DNA of 64,000 nucleotides from Mesodorylaimus sp. YZB2_4. Its lineage: Eukaryota > Nematoda > Enoplea > Dorylaimida > Dorylaimidae. Positions 1 through 11,563 of the stretch are shown piece after piece. Each line of letters begins with the position of its first letter. Positions within the stretch are counted from its first letter, which is position 1. The translations under genes were made by a program, and so were the position numbers. Where the stretch lies: assembly GCA_030248295.1 (NCBI GenBank), contig JASANH010000641.1, positions 56,030-120,029 on the forward strand. The letters are read 5' to 3'. The notes beneath the pieces were generated by a model. The model did no database searches and was not told where the DNA came from. It saw nothing but the letters and a program-made list of their open reading frames with translations.

Positions 1-171
1 GCCCAGCCACATTGGAGTTTATGCGCAGTAGGCTACAGTGACAGAGCATAACGCGGGAACCTTATTTGTACGAAATTTGCATCAGCTCAGGAGGGACTAG
101 ACGACAAATTTCTTCGATCTATTCTGAATTCTTAGCCCAAATGTGGGTGCAAAAAAGTACTACTATTTCTT

Positions 172-913
172 TAAAAAAATCTGTTATCAGACAACGAAAA
201 GGTTAGCCCAGCTACTCTACTCTACCAAATGCAAGGCGAGACGGGGTTGGCTAGGCTCCCTCGGCGGCGTTTATTGACAAATTTTGACCAAAAATTGCTA
301 CACTGTCACTAAAAAAAAGTGTAACAGGGCGTCCCCTGCCTGCCACTTCATTCAAGAAATGGAGGCCGATGGTCGTTAGCTCTATTGCAAGAGGTTGTAC
401 GCCTAAAGCTATTAGCATGCTGGCTCAACAGAAGCTGAATTTCCTGTTCTAGTGTCGCTGAGTAGGTGTTACGCATTCAGTACTCATGCTGTCACGACAG
501 ATGTAATCTTATTGCAGCAAGTCCTCACTGTTTCTCAAGTAAGTCAAGGTAACAGACGGCAATCGTATTCCAAAACTCCAAACTTCCAAACTTACTCCAA
601 AATACGAATAAGTATATTCATGTAGGTATTGGCCTTTGGTAAAAACAAAAAGAATAAAATTCCCCTGGGAATCGACCCCACTACTCTGCGATGCACAGAG
701 GCATGCGTTATGGGTGAGAGTGGGAGTACGATTGTGAGCCACGCCCTGAACGCAACATAAACGTAGATTTATGTCTACATAAGTATACAGATAAGTATAA
801 CCCACTCAAGCATGTGCCGCCGAGGGAGCCCAGCCACTCTCGTCTCGCCTTGCATTTGAATAGAGTAGGGTGGCTGGGCTAACCTTTCCGGTGTCTGATA
901 ACAGATTTTTTTA
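172..913. mobile_element. MITE with about 98-bp terminal inverted repeats (TA ends)
   Basis: The left arm (172 to about 270) and the right arm (about 816-913) are reverse complements with roughly ten mismatches; both ends read TAAAAAAATCTGTTATCAGA inward. The element begins and ends with TA, which would fit a TA target duplication of the Tc1/mariner type. The 740-bp body has no transposase reading frame, so it is non-autonomous. On the minus strand around 661-740 the body holds a B-box-like GGGGTCGATTCCC, which suggests that a tRNA-derived sequence was captured or inserted. The class assignment rests on the TA ends only and is an inference. Confidence 0.75.
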
Positions 914-2481
914 GATATGTATCAATTCAGGCATTGGACATGCCGTAAACTCCGTCCTTGGGAATTAAAACTTCAATCGGTTGATAGGTTTAGATGCCAA
1001 GTCCCACCAAGAAATGGTGTTCTTATAAATTAAATTTCCATATTTCCTTCTGTACATGGAATTAGCTAAAAGCAGCATTTCTTAGCTTCTTCGCCTTCTC
1101 TTCGACCAAATCGTCATGAAAATATGCCTTAAATATGAGTGATAGGAAACGGGTGAATGGCGATTAGTCCTCTAGTCTCCTTCCCTTTGTCCACGACCCT
1201 TGACCTCATGACAATGTGCTGGGCACATTGCCCCGACCCTATTTGAGGTGAATTAAAGCCAAGCGGATCATATGGTAAGTACAGAAACATACTGTGTCTA
1301 ATGTGTGGTATCAACAGATTTCAAACGATCAAGTAAACCAATCTCTCACCAGTGAGCCATATGAAATCCTCCCGTACTCTATTTCTGACAATCTGCTTCT
1401 GTTCCAAGTAAGTATAGTAAGTAGTATAGTTTATCCAAGTTGAAGCGTGATTAACGGTTTACTCGTACAACAGTGACACATAACGGCACCCTAGGGCTCA
1501 GGACAAAACAAGCACAGGTGATGCATGCACACATGTATAGACTCCAGGGGAATGGTAGTATCCCGTGCACTGTAGGGCATATTCCCTTCTGTCAGCTTTG
1601 CAATAACTTCAGGATTTCGAATTCGTCGCCATGATTGCACGTACAGACAGTTGGGTTCCTGGGAGCAATTGCTGTATATACGCATTTTATAAAAAGCAGT
1701 GTCGGAACGGGCTTTCTGTGCCCCAGACTCTCAATCATACAATACGTCGGGGCTACCTTGTGTACGTGTCAGAGCGTGCATGTAATCGCGTAATTCTACC
1801 AGCACACCATGTTCACCAGTTCGACCGCCCATGAGACATGGTCGTGTCCAAATCAGCACTGGCATTTTCGAGCGGCCTCTGGCTCTGCTCTCATCCCTCC
1901 GCCTCGGCTGGACGAGCGTGTGCACTGGGCATGGGCGAGTGACCGCACGAACGTCAGTCAGTCAATCGAGGAAAAGGCGAGCATTCGGTCTGAGAGCAGC
2001 GATTTTCGAGGACTGGTAATGCTGTGTATTGGCCAGGTACATTTGTAGGTACCAGTTGAAGCCTAGCCTGGGCTCGCCTCGACCATCGGCCCTGTCCTGT
2101 CCAACATGGCCGACTTAAGGCGAATAACAAACACGACCTAGACTCGACCAAAGCCGAGCCAACCGTGTCTACTTAAAAGCACTTTTCCCTTGTAGCTTTG
2201 ACTCGGTAGCGGAAAAGCGGCTCGTCACTCGCTCTGACAGTCGTCATCTCCCACTTCAACCTTGACTCGTCCGTCGTCCGTTCGTTCATTCTCGAGTGCG
2301 GGTTTAGCCTCCTCAGAGCGGATACACACCCCTTCTCAACTGAATTGTGAGCGTGGAAAGCGGATTTAAGACTTTAAATAAAATGAAGGTAAGAAAAGGC
2401 GATTGTTGCTTTTTAGTGTTGGTCTATGTAATTTACTTGGAACATTGCGCTAGTATTTTTCAGATTTTCGCAACAAGTCAA
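914..2481. other. Upstream region of the chitinase gene, no gene seen
   Basis: Only short overlapping frames occur here, none with recognisable similarity. The stretch 1840-2340 is rich in CpG and TCG words compared with its AT-rich surroundings. It lies directly before the chitinase signal-peptide exon, so it is a plausible promoter and 5' untranslated region. I could not place a TATA box or a transcription start with confidence. Confidence 0.4.
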
Positions 2482-5400
2482 ATGAATACTCAGATTTTTG
2501 CTGTTTTTATTTTTACATTTATTGGAGTCAGTTTTCATGGTAAGCTACGTATTATTATGTTGACATCGTATCGTGTTTCAAGTCGAAATTAATCTCTGAG
2601 GCAACTGATTTCCAGCCAGCTAACATACTAGATGGGCGCACTGGCTCTTTGACCTTTCCCCCCCCCCTTTTAATAACAGGTCATAAAAACGGGCTCATCA
2701 GCCTTGCGACGCGGATTGGGGTCATCAGATTGAGGTGATTCTGAAACGCCTTGAATAATCTAGTATTCCGTGGGGTCCCGACGCCAACTTTTTTTCCACG
2801 TACACCAGCGGGTTCGAATCCCAGTCAAGATGATTCTTATAAATTTTTTCCAAGTCAAACTGTTGCATTGCTTAATCTTTCCATAGCCCTTGTTTGTCCG
2901 TCAGGGTCTTTTTCATGCCCTTGGCGCATGCCCCCACTCCCAGTCACAGCCAGCTCTGTCTGGCAGGATTGGCGGAAATAAAAATTCCAGCACGTTTTTC
3001 TCATGCATGATGTTTTGTGTGTGCACAAAGGCTCATGCACACTTCGCAGTCCCACTGTCACGCACAAATTTCGCGTTGATGAGGAGCGAAAATTCTGTGG
3101 GCTCATGAATTTTTTGTGCGCATACAATTGATTGAACTCGAAAAAATGATCTCTTGTGTGAATGAGGCTGGCGCAAACGGGACGTGATTTTGGATCTATA
3201 TGCAGGATTGCTTTTTATATGCTGATGAATGTTACCACGGTTATCGGCTGCCTCGAACATGCCAGTGGTAATTGATAATATAATTAATAAGTTAGCGTAA
3301 TCAAAAATCTGCACTCCAGTGTAATATCCAGTATACTATGGTATTATTATCACCACAGTAACAGGGCAGGTACTCAATTTTTTGATTTTAGACAGAAGAA
3401 ACAGTTTTTGCAGACGATGATCACCTATTACGTGAATATGTACTGTATGCTGTAGTTACACAAGATTTTTGATCACGCTAATTCAGTCATTTATTTTTAA
3501 TTGTCATCTAAGTGGTCCATTCTTATCTCAGAGATGCGTGCGGGCTCGATTCCCGCTCGGGTCTAATGTTTTTTGTGCTGTTTAATGATTCCGTGGTAAT
3601 TGTGGTTCCACTCGTGCTTATAAGATGTGTAACACGTGCTGCACATAAGCCTTCACACTGTAACATCAACCCGTACATATTTTTGTAAGCGTGCCACCTT
3701 CTAAAATGCGACAGTTTACGGGGCAGTTTACCACAGTCCCGTTTTGCCTTATGGTCTTAGCGTTGATGTGGTTTATTTTCAGCTGAGGCAGTGTCGCATC
3801 GGCAACCCAGTCATGCCAACCAAGGTAAGTTGATGAATTCGTAATGTGGTGTTTTTGTGAAGGCATATTGGATTGGATGGGGTGCCAGTTATTACAGGCA
3901 AGTTCATGTCATACTCTGCTCATATACACGGGCAAACATACAAGCACAAGTCCAGTTTTATGTCCTTGTTGTAGAAGGCTATTTGGTCCTTTGGCCACAC
4001 CAGTAATACCTTGCGTAGAGCATACAGCATCTCACTGTATTAGAATGAATTCAATGCAATACTATTTATATATTGCAGGTATACAGGGCGATGTGCCGGC
4101 AAATGCACTCATAGCACATCCAAATACATTTTCATATCACCGGTATGTCGACACAAAACATGCTGTACTGCACCCATTGTCTTTTGTAGGCCGTGCTAAT
4201 CAGCGACGTCAAAGCGGAAGTAATATTCCTAATCCAAATGTGCGAGCTGATAAAAAATCGTATTTACGAGCGTGTTATTTCACAAACTGGGCTCAATATC
4301 GACCAGGGAAAGGGAAGTACACACCCGAGGATTACGAACCTGGCTTATGCACTCACATTTTATTCGCATTCGGATGGATGAATACGGATTTTACTGTCAG
4401 GTGGGCACCAGATGGCAGTCGCTCTCAGATGTTTCGGCAGAGTCTATAAATGGTGATGGCATGGGCAGTGCTGCTGTGAAGTGGCATTGTGCCATGTGCA
4501 GTGACTGCTGCTGCTTCTCTATCAGTAATCAAGACGCGGGTTCGAAGCCCACCCAAGGTTAAAGTTTTGCTTATCTGTAGTATCTTGACTGCTTTAGATC
4601 AGTAGGTGCTGGTTTTACAGTATGTGCTTGAGATCATCACAGTGTGAATGCTGCACTGCAAGGCATTTTGACTTTTCCCTCCAATTGTGTGTTTAGAGCC
4701 TACGATCCAGCCGATTTGACGACAGCCACTTGGCAGAAGGGCATGTATCAAAGGATCAATGATTTGAAAGAGGTGGATCCTGAATTGCGAACCCTGTTAT
4801 CGATTGGAGGATGGACTTTCGGAACTGAGTGAGTTTATTGGGCAGCTCGTGGAAACACCCACCTGAGTACGATAGCCACCCTGACGGCCAAGCTTTATGT
4901 CATGAACGAAAGGGGCTCACCAACATTGCCTGCAAAACGGGAAACCTACAAAAATAAGCAACCAGCTACATACTGGCTTTTTCAGACTTTTCAAAACTAT
5001 GTCATCATCAGCCAAGAGTCGAAAAGTTTTCATCGATTCTGCTCTGAGTTTTGTTCGATTATATAAATTTGATGGGTTGGATATAGATTGGGAATATCCT
5101 CAAGGACTAGACGATAAGAAAAACTTCGGTCTGCTGATGAAGGTGAGGTATCTATGATCATAGCACAAGTCTCTGCTGTATTAGGTCTTCCTAATGGCGT
5201 TGTTAGCAGTCAGCTAAATTGTTGTTCTAACCGTAGGTAGATTAGCATTAGCTTTTTTAGTAGTATTTTGAAACATAAACCCTATTAGTAACATCAAGTT
5301 GCACCGATGCCTTTGCCAGAAGATAGTCCTTAAATATACAGTATATACTTCACGTTTCAAACGAAGTCCTTCGGGGAGGAGTTTTAGGGCGCCAATGAGG

Positions 5401-8400
5401 ACCGCGTGATGGATCTGATAATTTGACCCTACTATGCGGGACATGGCATCCGAAGATCCTACGATGGGATTCCACGAAACTTTTATCAGTTCATGAGATA
5501 TCGATCAAGAACAACTCCTATAATGTTGGCCCCTAAAGTGTAGAATTTGACCAGCGGGGGGGGGGGGGGGTGGATAATGGCCTTATTTTTTCCAACTGTT
5601 TGCAATTTGTGCTGCGAGGTGATCCACACTCATACTCAAGATATACAGCAGATCATATCCTGATTTGTACAGACAGGAGTACTCTGATTCATCTGCACAA
5701 ATACTGAACATGGAGCTACAGTCTGCGTTTGCATACAGATTAATTACACTGCTGGGGGGGGGACATTCTGCTCAGTTTATGAAAGCTAAGGTGTTCGAAT
5801 GAGGATTCGAAAAGAGCATGAAAAAATTGTACAGCTACAGCATCATGGTTTGACACCAAGTTTTGAAGTTGGGTGTCTCAAAGTCCTCAGACCGAGTGTG
5901 CTCTTTTCACTGGTTCACTGGAGAGTCCTGTCGGTTCTTCCGACACTAAAAATCATTTTGTCTGGTACAGTACCCTAATTGTAAGTTGCTCTACCTACAT
6001 TGCACTTGTCTGCTACCTATCTTGAGGAAGTCAACGCACTGTAGGGCAGCAAATGTTACTGTACAGTGTTTAGGAAATATGTGCATACCATATAGGGCGC
6101 TCCAGCATCTGCTGTATGTTAAGTACATGCAGTACATCGCAGCTTACGTTAAATAAAATGGTTTCTCGCTTAGAAGCGAACTGTGCAGTAACAAGTGCCA
6201 CCTAATCGTTTTCCATGCATAGGAAATGCACGACGCCTTCTCAGAAGAATCATCAAGGACAGGTCGTCCTCGCCTTCTCCTAGCTGCTGCAGTGTCAGCA
6301 GCGGAGAATACAATCGACAATGGATACGATATTCCAGAATTGGCAAAGTCAGTTTCGCACTCGTTTCTGACTTTTGGCTGCATCATACTGCACGTTGCAG
6401 GCATTTGGACTTTGTGGACGTAATGGCGTACGATTTTCACGGTGCATGGGAGCCTGTGACTGGCATGAACAGTCCTCTCCGAGCTGCCCTGGACGAGGCT
6501 GATTGGAATCAAAGACACTGGACTGTGGTAAGTCCAACCTAAATAAGGGGAAAACAAAGTTGGATTTCCCTTCAAGTTTGGATTGAGACAAGATATCCTT
6601 GCTGTTCTGCTTCTTCTACGAGGTAGAATCCAACAATGCCATGTTGGCTGTTCAGGTCCCAAACCTATTTTGACTGCTGGCTTATTCATAGAAGGCCATC
6701 CGTTTCATAGGAATGGGCCGTTCGGCACTGGCACGAGAGGGGTATGCCACCAGAGAAGATCCTAGTTGGTCTCCCAACGTATGGTCGTGGGTGGACTGTG
6801 TCCAATTCTGCCCTGATGGGTCCAGGTACACCTGCCGATGGTGCATCGAAGGCTACCGAATTTGTACAAGAACCTGGCGTGGCTGCCTATTACGAAGTAT
6901 GCCATTTCGAAATGTACGTTAGAATGGTGAAAGATAAATTGCTTTCAGCTTTGTCAAATGTTGGAGAATGGCGCAGTCAGGAAATGGGATGACAGACATC
7001 AGGTGCCATATTTGACTTACCAAGATCAATGGTTCAGTTACGACGATGCCGAAAGCTATAGGAAAAAAGTAAGTGCCTGGGACGACCCTATACATAGTGA
7101 GTGAGTGTTTGATACTCTGCCTTGGTATGGCCAATAGCTGCCCAAACTTATGCTCGGACAGCCTCCTCTTCCTTGACCCTGTAGTAGGTGTGTTTGGCCT
7201 GCGGAGAAGGTAGTGTATGTGGTTGCCTCGACCACAGCGTGTTAGTTGCCTTCGTTGGCCTTTCGATCCGCTCCTCCAGGCTCGGCAGAAACTCGTTGGG
7301 TTGATGTTTCTGCCTCCTGAGACTAGGAGGTCTGCCTACAGGGTATTTGAGATCATCCGCTCTCCACAGTATCTTCTACAATGTAGGGCTATTCCGCCTA
7401 TAGCAATCCCAATGGGGCTTGGGCAAGTGCGAAAGTAGCTTCCTCTTTCTTTTCAGCTTAATTAGGACCAAGCTCAACGTATAGTTCGATGCGATGCAAC
7501 ACTTTTCGTTCTACTGACAATGTAAAAAAGTGCCTAAAACGTCGCATCGTAAGCTTATTTGACGCATCGCATCGAACTATACTTCCAGCCAGCAGGCACA
7601 GTGAATAGGATATGCATGCGTGCAACTACAGAAGCTCGTTAGGACTTACTGTCTGGAAAATATAATTCTATGGAATAATTCCAGACTTTCGCGTCTGCTC
7701 TGCCTGTGGGCCTAATGATAAGGAGTAAAACTCGACATTGAATCTGCATTTCCCATTTTCACAACATCTAACTAAGAACTTGCTGGAAGACTTACCAAGC
7801 CTTACTAAGATTCTTGCTAAGGCCTGTGAGATTTTGCAAAGATTTCATGTTTTTTTGAAAAAATTAGGTCCAGCTCAGATTTTTCACATACAGCTTCACA
7901 TGTAGCTGACCAATCCCAAGACGCATCAGATTTCTTCCTTGGGAAATCACAATAAATAGTGCGTGTTTACAGTGCATGCAAGCCTAGAAGAAGGAATTAC
8001 AGCACTTGGCTTTCACCGAAAAAGCCAGCATGCTTTCGATGTCATTTGGGCCACAGATTATTGGCTTTAGATTCAATGGGTCAAGGACAGTGGCTATGGA
8101 GGTGTTTTCATTTGGACTTTGGACTTCGATGATTTCGGTGGATTTTGTGCTTCCAGCCGAGGCAAAAGGTATCCACTCATTGCATTGGTCCGAGATTTAT
8201 TGACAGAGACTCCGAGACTGACTACTGCTGGGGTAAGGCAGCATGAAGTTCATATGACGAAGCATACTCGTAGAGCTAGTTCATGTTCATGTTTGTCATG
8301 TCATATTTTATACACAGTCAAGCACCATAAGGCCAGGTCCGACATCGGGTAAGGAAACTCTACCCGACCCGACCCGAGGTCTGAAATTCAAAACCCGACC

Positions 8401-10940
8401 CGATTTCTTTCAAAAAAAAAGTTTTTTGACAAAATTAACGCAGCATTTATTTCTGACTCTGAAGAAATGCTTTGTTTCACGCAAATGATGGCTTCTCACC
8501 AAAATGGCGCACAAAAAGTGAATTGCAAACGCTTTCAGGCGCCAATTGATTTCGCAAATCAGTCGCTTCCTAACCATAATAGTAGTAAGACGGTCCAGTC
8601 TGATGCAAGGAATTCAGTGAAACTATTATTTCCAAGATAGCACTGAAATTCCAAATTTGAACTCCACTGTCCGATGCACGCTAGCCCATAGGCCAGTTCT
8701 TTCCCTGTTAGAGCACCAATTTAAGCGTGGTTCATAGAGCCTGGAATTCTTAAGTGTAGCCAGGAGTTATCATGCGAATCAGAATTGCCAGACGCTAAAA
8801 TGAAAATCTGCCAGCGACAGAAAAAAATACCTAAAATTGTGCCATATGCTGCCACAGTACTCCCGAAATATGTTCAACATAAAATCTCAATATAAAATGC
8901 GTTTCATTATACATGTGAGCTGACAGAGATGAAAAAGTTCACTGCCATGAATTATTACTGATCTCAAAATGTGCAAAATACTTTTTTATCCTCCAAATCA
9001 TGGTGTACATAAGTTCCTTGCGGCTTAGTGTTCGGCCGAGGACTAGACCTCGACCTCGGATCGCCACCCTCGCTCGACCTCGAGGAAAAACGGTCATAAA
9101 ACGGCCTTTGTGTGTCATAAAAGTCGGGTTTTCCGGCCTTAGAATCAAGACCCGACCCGAGCCAAACCCGACTTTTCGGGTCGGGTTTTCGGGTAACGGT
9201 ACCCGATGTTGGACCTGGCCTTAAGGCGCACTCGAGGACTAAGGAACACATATTTGACAACCATTTTTTACCGAGGCGGGAGTCGAACCCTCCCCTGTAA
9301 GTGTGCACCCAGCGTGAGTGGCAGACGCCTCAACCCGCTAGGCCACGACCCCAATCAAACGCAGTTGAAGGGGCACTCAAGGGTGAATGGGCCTCGAGTC
9401 GAACAGCAGCAATCACTATCAGTAGGCTTAGAAAACTGACCGTGAATCATCTGGAACATTAGTCTAGTGATTAAAGCATGTTTTGTCATTTAATTAATTC
9501 ATGCGATATAAGTGGGCGAGTGTTTGAAATAATGTCTGTTGCAGCATTACTCGCCTGCGCCAGGATCAACACCAACGGTGACCACTCCTGCGCAGCCGAT
9601 CGTGAATAAGCCCACTTGGCAACCAGTCACTTTCAGCATCGAGCGACCACCGCCGCTGTTATCAGGTATGTGAATACTGTGGCCTCTGACGCTCGATCTG
9701 GTCATTTGCACCAGGGCTCGCTGCACTTACTCAGTCCCCTGGTAGGTGTGGATGTATCACAAATACATGGGTCTGCAGGTTCGACTCTCACTGCGCGGGC
9801 CTAATGCACGGTGACCTACAACGCTAAGCTATTATTCGCCATGAACCCACAACAGACTTGCCTTACATAGACGAGCAGCATGTACAGATTACTGTAGAGA
9901 AGAAGCCGAGGACCTAGGAATAGGTTCTGACCAGACCAGTCGATAGTCACAAACGGACTCAAGAAGTCATTCCGTGGCCAGGAGAGAACCAGTCGTGCTA
10001 GAACTGGTCTCATAAGTAAGAGCTAACCAGATTTAGCTGGAGATGATTCTGCGCCAGGGTGCATGACGCGAAAGTAGAATCATGTGACCTTAACTCCAGT
10101 GCCAATCGGCAGGTCGTAGATGGATCACTAGATGCGGGTTACACGACCCTTAACAACTGGGAGTCATGTGATAGTGCTACAGTTGGAAGGCGTAATTGGC
10201 TTTTTCACACCCTCTCATCATGAACCCCTCATGGTGTCTATATGCATTGACTTATTTCAGATCCATGCCGTGGTTCGCCCGACGGTTTCTTCTCTTATCC
10301 TGGAGCCGCCTGCAACCACTTCCTCTTATGCCTGCACGGATCCGGCTATGGCATGTCCTGCCCACCAGCGCTAGAGTTCAGCCCTTCGCTGGGCTACTGC
10401 GTGCGTCCGCCATCGGGATGTGGACAACTGCGTCAACAGGACGGTGCCATGTGGTACTCCACAAAACACTCTCCAGTCACCTTCATCACACCGACTCCCG
10501 TCCCCGTTGCCGCCCCCGTTGTACCAGCCCATGTCCACCAGTACCTCTACCCAGAACAAACATTGGTTACAACTACAGTAGCCGACCCTCAAGACGGTGC
10601 AGAAGTGCACCTGATAGCCGTGCCCGTCATCCCACCCCCGGACAGTGCCCACTTCCAGTACTACAATAGTCAGCACAGCGCCGGGGCGGGGCGTCTCCCA
10701 TCGCCAGTGTCCAACTCCAATGGCCAATCGGCATCTGGCGATACCACTCAACATCCACCAGGTTCATCGCCTACTTTTGTATGTCCCATGGATGGATTTC
10801 ACCCTGATCCGACTGACTGCTCACGATTTTATCGATGCTTTATCAGCATACCCTACGAATTCCATTGCCCTGACGGCTTGCTTTATAATATAGAAACACA
10901 AGTATGCGATGCACCTATGAACGTTCAGTGCACTCATTGA
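2482..10940 (+). CDS. Secreted GH18 chitinase with two CBM14 (peritrophin-A) domains, 11 exons, about 692 aa
   Basis: Exons by phase continuity are 2482-2539, 4190-4400, 4697-4828, 4986-5142, 6223-6347, 6401-6527, 6711-6896, 6949-7068, 8071-8232, 9545-9665 and 10261-10940. The sum is 2079 nt with no internal stop. Exon 1 encodes a hydrophobic signal peptide ([19 protein letters not shown]). The GH18 domain covers about residues 35-410. It includes SIGGWTFG, the catalytic [10 protein letters not shown] (about residues 163-172; the acid is E170), MAYDFHG (about 236-242), LPTYGRGWT and the C-terminal IWTLDFDDF with its substrate-binding Trp. A Pro/Thr linker follows. Two cysteine-rich CBM14 domains come last, at about 467-524 and 639-691, separated by a Pro/Val/Ser-rich spacer. 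All catalytic residues are present, so it should hydrolyse chitin outside the cell (cuticle or gut lining). The first exon is inferred from its signal peptide, strong donor and matching phase; everything from 4190 on is firm. Confidence 0.93.
4430..4562 (+). repeat. Possible tRNA-derived SINE remnant in chitinase intron 2
   Basis: GCGGGTTCGAAGCCC at about 4537-4551 matches the RNA polymerase III B-box. The sequence before it has only weak A-box resemblance. Similar isolated B-boxes occur at about 2808-2822 and 3545-3560 in intron 1. None folds as a full tRNA by eye, so these are called repeats with low confidence. Confidence 0.3.
7217..7400 (-). repeat. Interspersed repeat, copy 1 (shared with 26580-26790 and 51490-51625)
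   Basis: The reverse complement shares blocks such as GGAGCGGATG-tctcaaa and gagacatcaacccgacgag-like text, TTTCTGCC and GGCCAACGAAGGCAA with the copies near 26.6 kb and 51.5 kb. It lies in chitinase intron 8 (7069-8070). No open frame is apparent. It could be a SINE body or an old LINE 3' fragment; I cannot name the family. Confidence 0.45.
7479..7582. mobile_element. Short palindromic MITE in a chitinase intron
   Basis: The arms GTATAGTTCGATGCGATGC (from 7479) and its exact reverse complement (ending 7582) flank about 66 bp. The whole 104-bp unit can fold into a hairpin. It lies in chitinase intron 8 and has no coding capacity. No second copy was recognised in the window. Confidence 0.65.
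8290..9352 (-). repeat. tRNA-derived SINE, interrupted by a hAT MITE
   Basis: On the minus strand the head at 9352-9273 carries an A-box-like TGGCCTAGCGGG and a B-box GGTTCGACTCC at tRNA spacing, with a long variable region like tRNA-Ser or tRNA-Leu. Acceptor pairing is poor, so it is not a tRNA gene. The body then reads through gtgttccttagtcctcgagt and ends near 8290-8312 in an ATGAC-type tail. A hAT element (8333-9218) splits the body. A second 3' fragment at 26683-26755 lacks that insertion and so shows the empty site. The SINE sits in chitinase intron 9. Confidence 0.65.
8333..9218. mobile_element. hAT-type MITE, family 1 copy 1 (CCAGGTCC ends), inside a SINE
   Basis: The element starts CCAGGTCCGACATCGGGTA and ends with its near-exact complement. 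It is flanked by an 8-bp target duplication, CCATAAGG (8325-8332) and CCTTAAGG (9219-9226), with one mismatch. The related SINE at 26.7 kb has CCATAAGG uninterrupted, so insertion can be read directly. Subterminal regions are dense in CCCGACCCGA repeats. It has no transposase frame. Confidence 0.85.
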
Positions 10941-11563
10941 TGTACCATCGACGAGTCTCGATTATTGTATACACACCCATAATTTGTGCTGTTCGAGCGA
11001 TAGTGTGAAATTGTTGTGTTCAGTATTGAGTTTTTGGATCTTTTATTTGTTCAAAAGTAAAGTAGAATGGTATAAATGCTACAAATCTTTAATCATGCAA
11101 CACATACATGTTATCACAGCAAGTTTAAAGATGTCAAAGTATAGGTTTTACTATTCCCGCCTAATTCTAATTTGAAAATCTTCTTACCTCAAGCGTACCC
11201 TGTGCGGCAGGTGTGCGACCCCTGGATTGCTTGAGTGACAAGAGAATGCCATGTGCGCAAACGTCTGCGAAGTGTCTGCAACAACGATTGGTGGGGTGTT
11301 TGTCTCGTCATCGCGGAGTGGCTGGGTTGGCTAGCACATGGGAATGTTTGCAAAATAAACCAGAAACGTTTCGGGTGCCAAAAAGGCGAAACAGCATTTC
11401 TGGAATCGGGCCATTGCATAGTTTTTCATTTGGAAAGTTAAAAAATGGTTTCTTGCTAATATATAAATAGGTATTGCTATCGACTTCGACTAGGCCTATT
11501 CTACTTCACATTTTCTTTTTGAATTCGTCAAAAGCCTTTTGAAGTTGCGATTTTTAAAAAACG
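10941..11563. other. Intergenic between chitinase and CCDC6
   Basis: Only about 620 bp separate the chitinase stop from the CCDC6 start. AT-rich sequence after 10940 is the likely chitinase 3' untranslated region. The part before 11564 should hold the CCDC6 promoter and leader. Short frames here show no similarity I recognise. Confidence 0.4.

Noticed and set aside
3844..4189. Long open frame continuous with chitinase exon 2
   Set aside because: The part before 4190 is intronic read-through: a good acceptor (CTTTTGTAG) precedes 4190, and the signal-peptide exon at 2482-2539 joins in phase.
9273..9352. Possible tRNA-Ser/Leu gene on the minus strand
   Set aside because: A- and B-boxes are present but the acceptor stem does not pair, and it continues into a SINE body with an ATGAC tail.
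10371..10754. 127-codon minus-strand frame
   Set aside because: It is an antisense shadow of the last chitinase exon, whose CBM14 cysteine pattern fixes the plus strand as coding.
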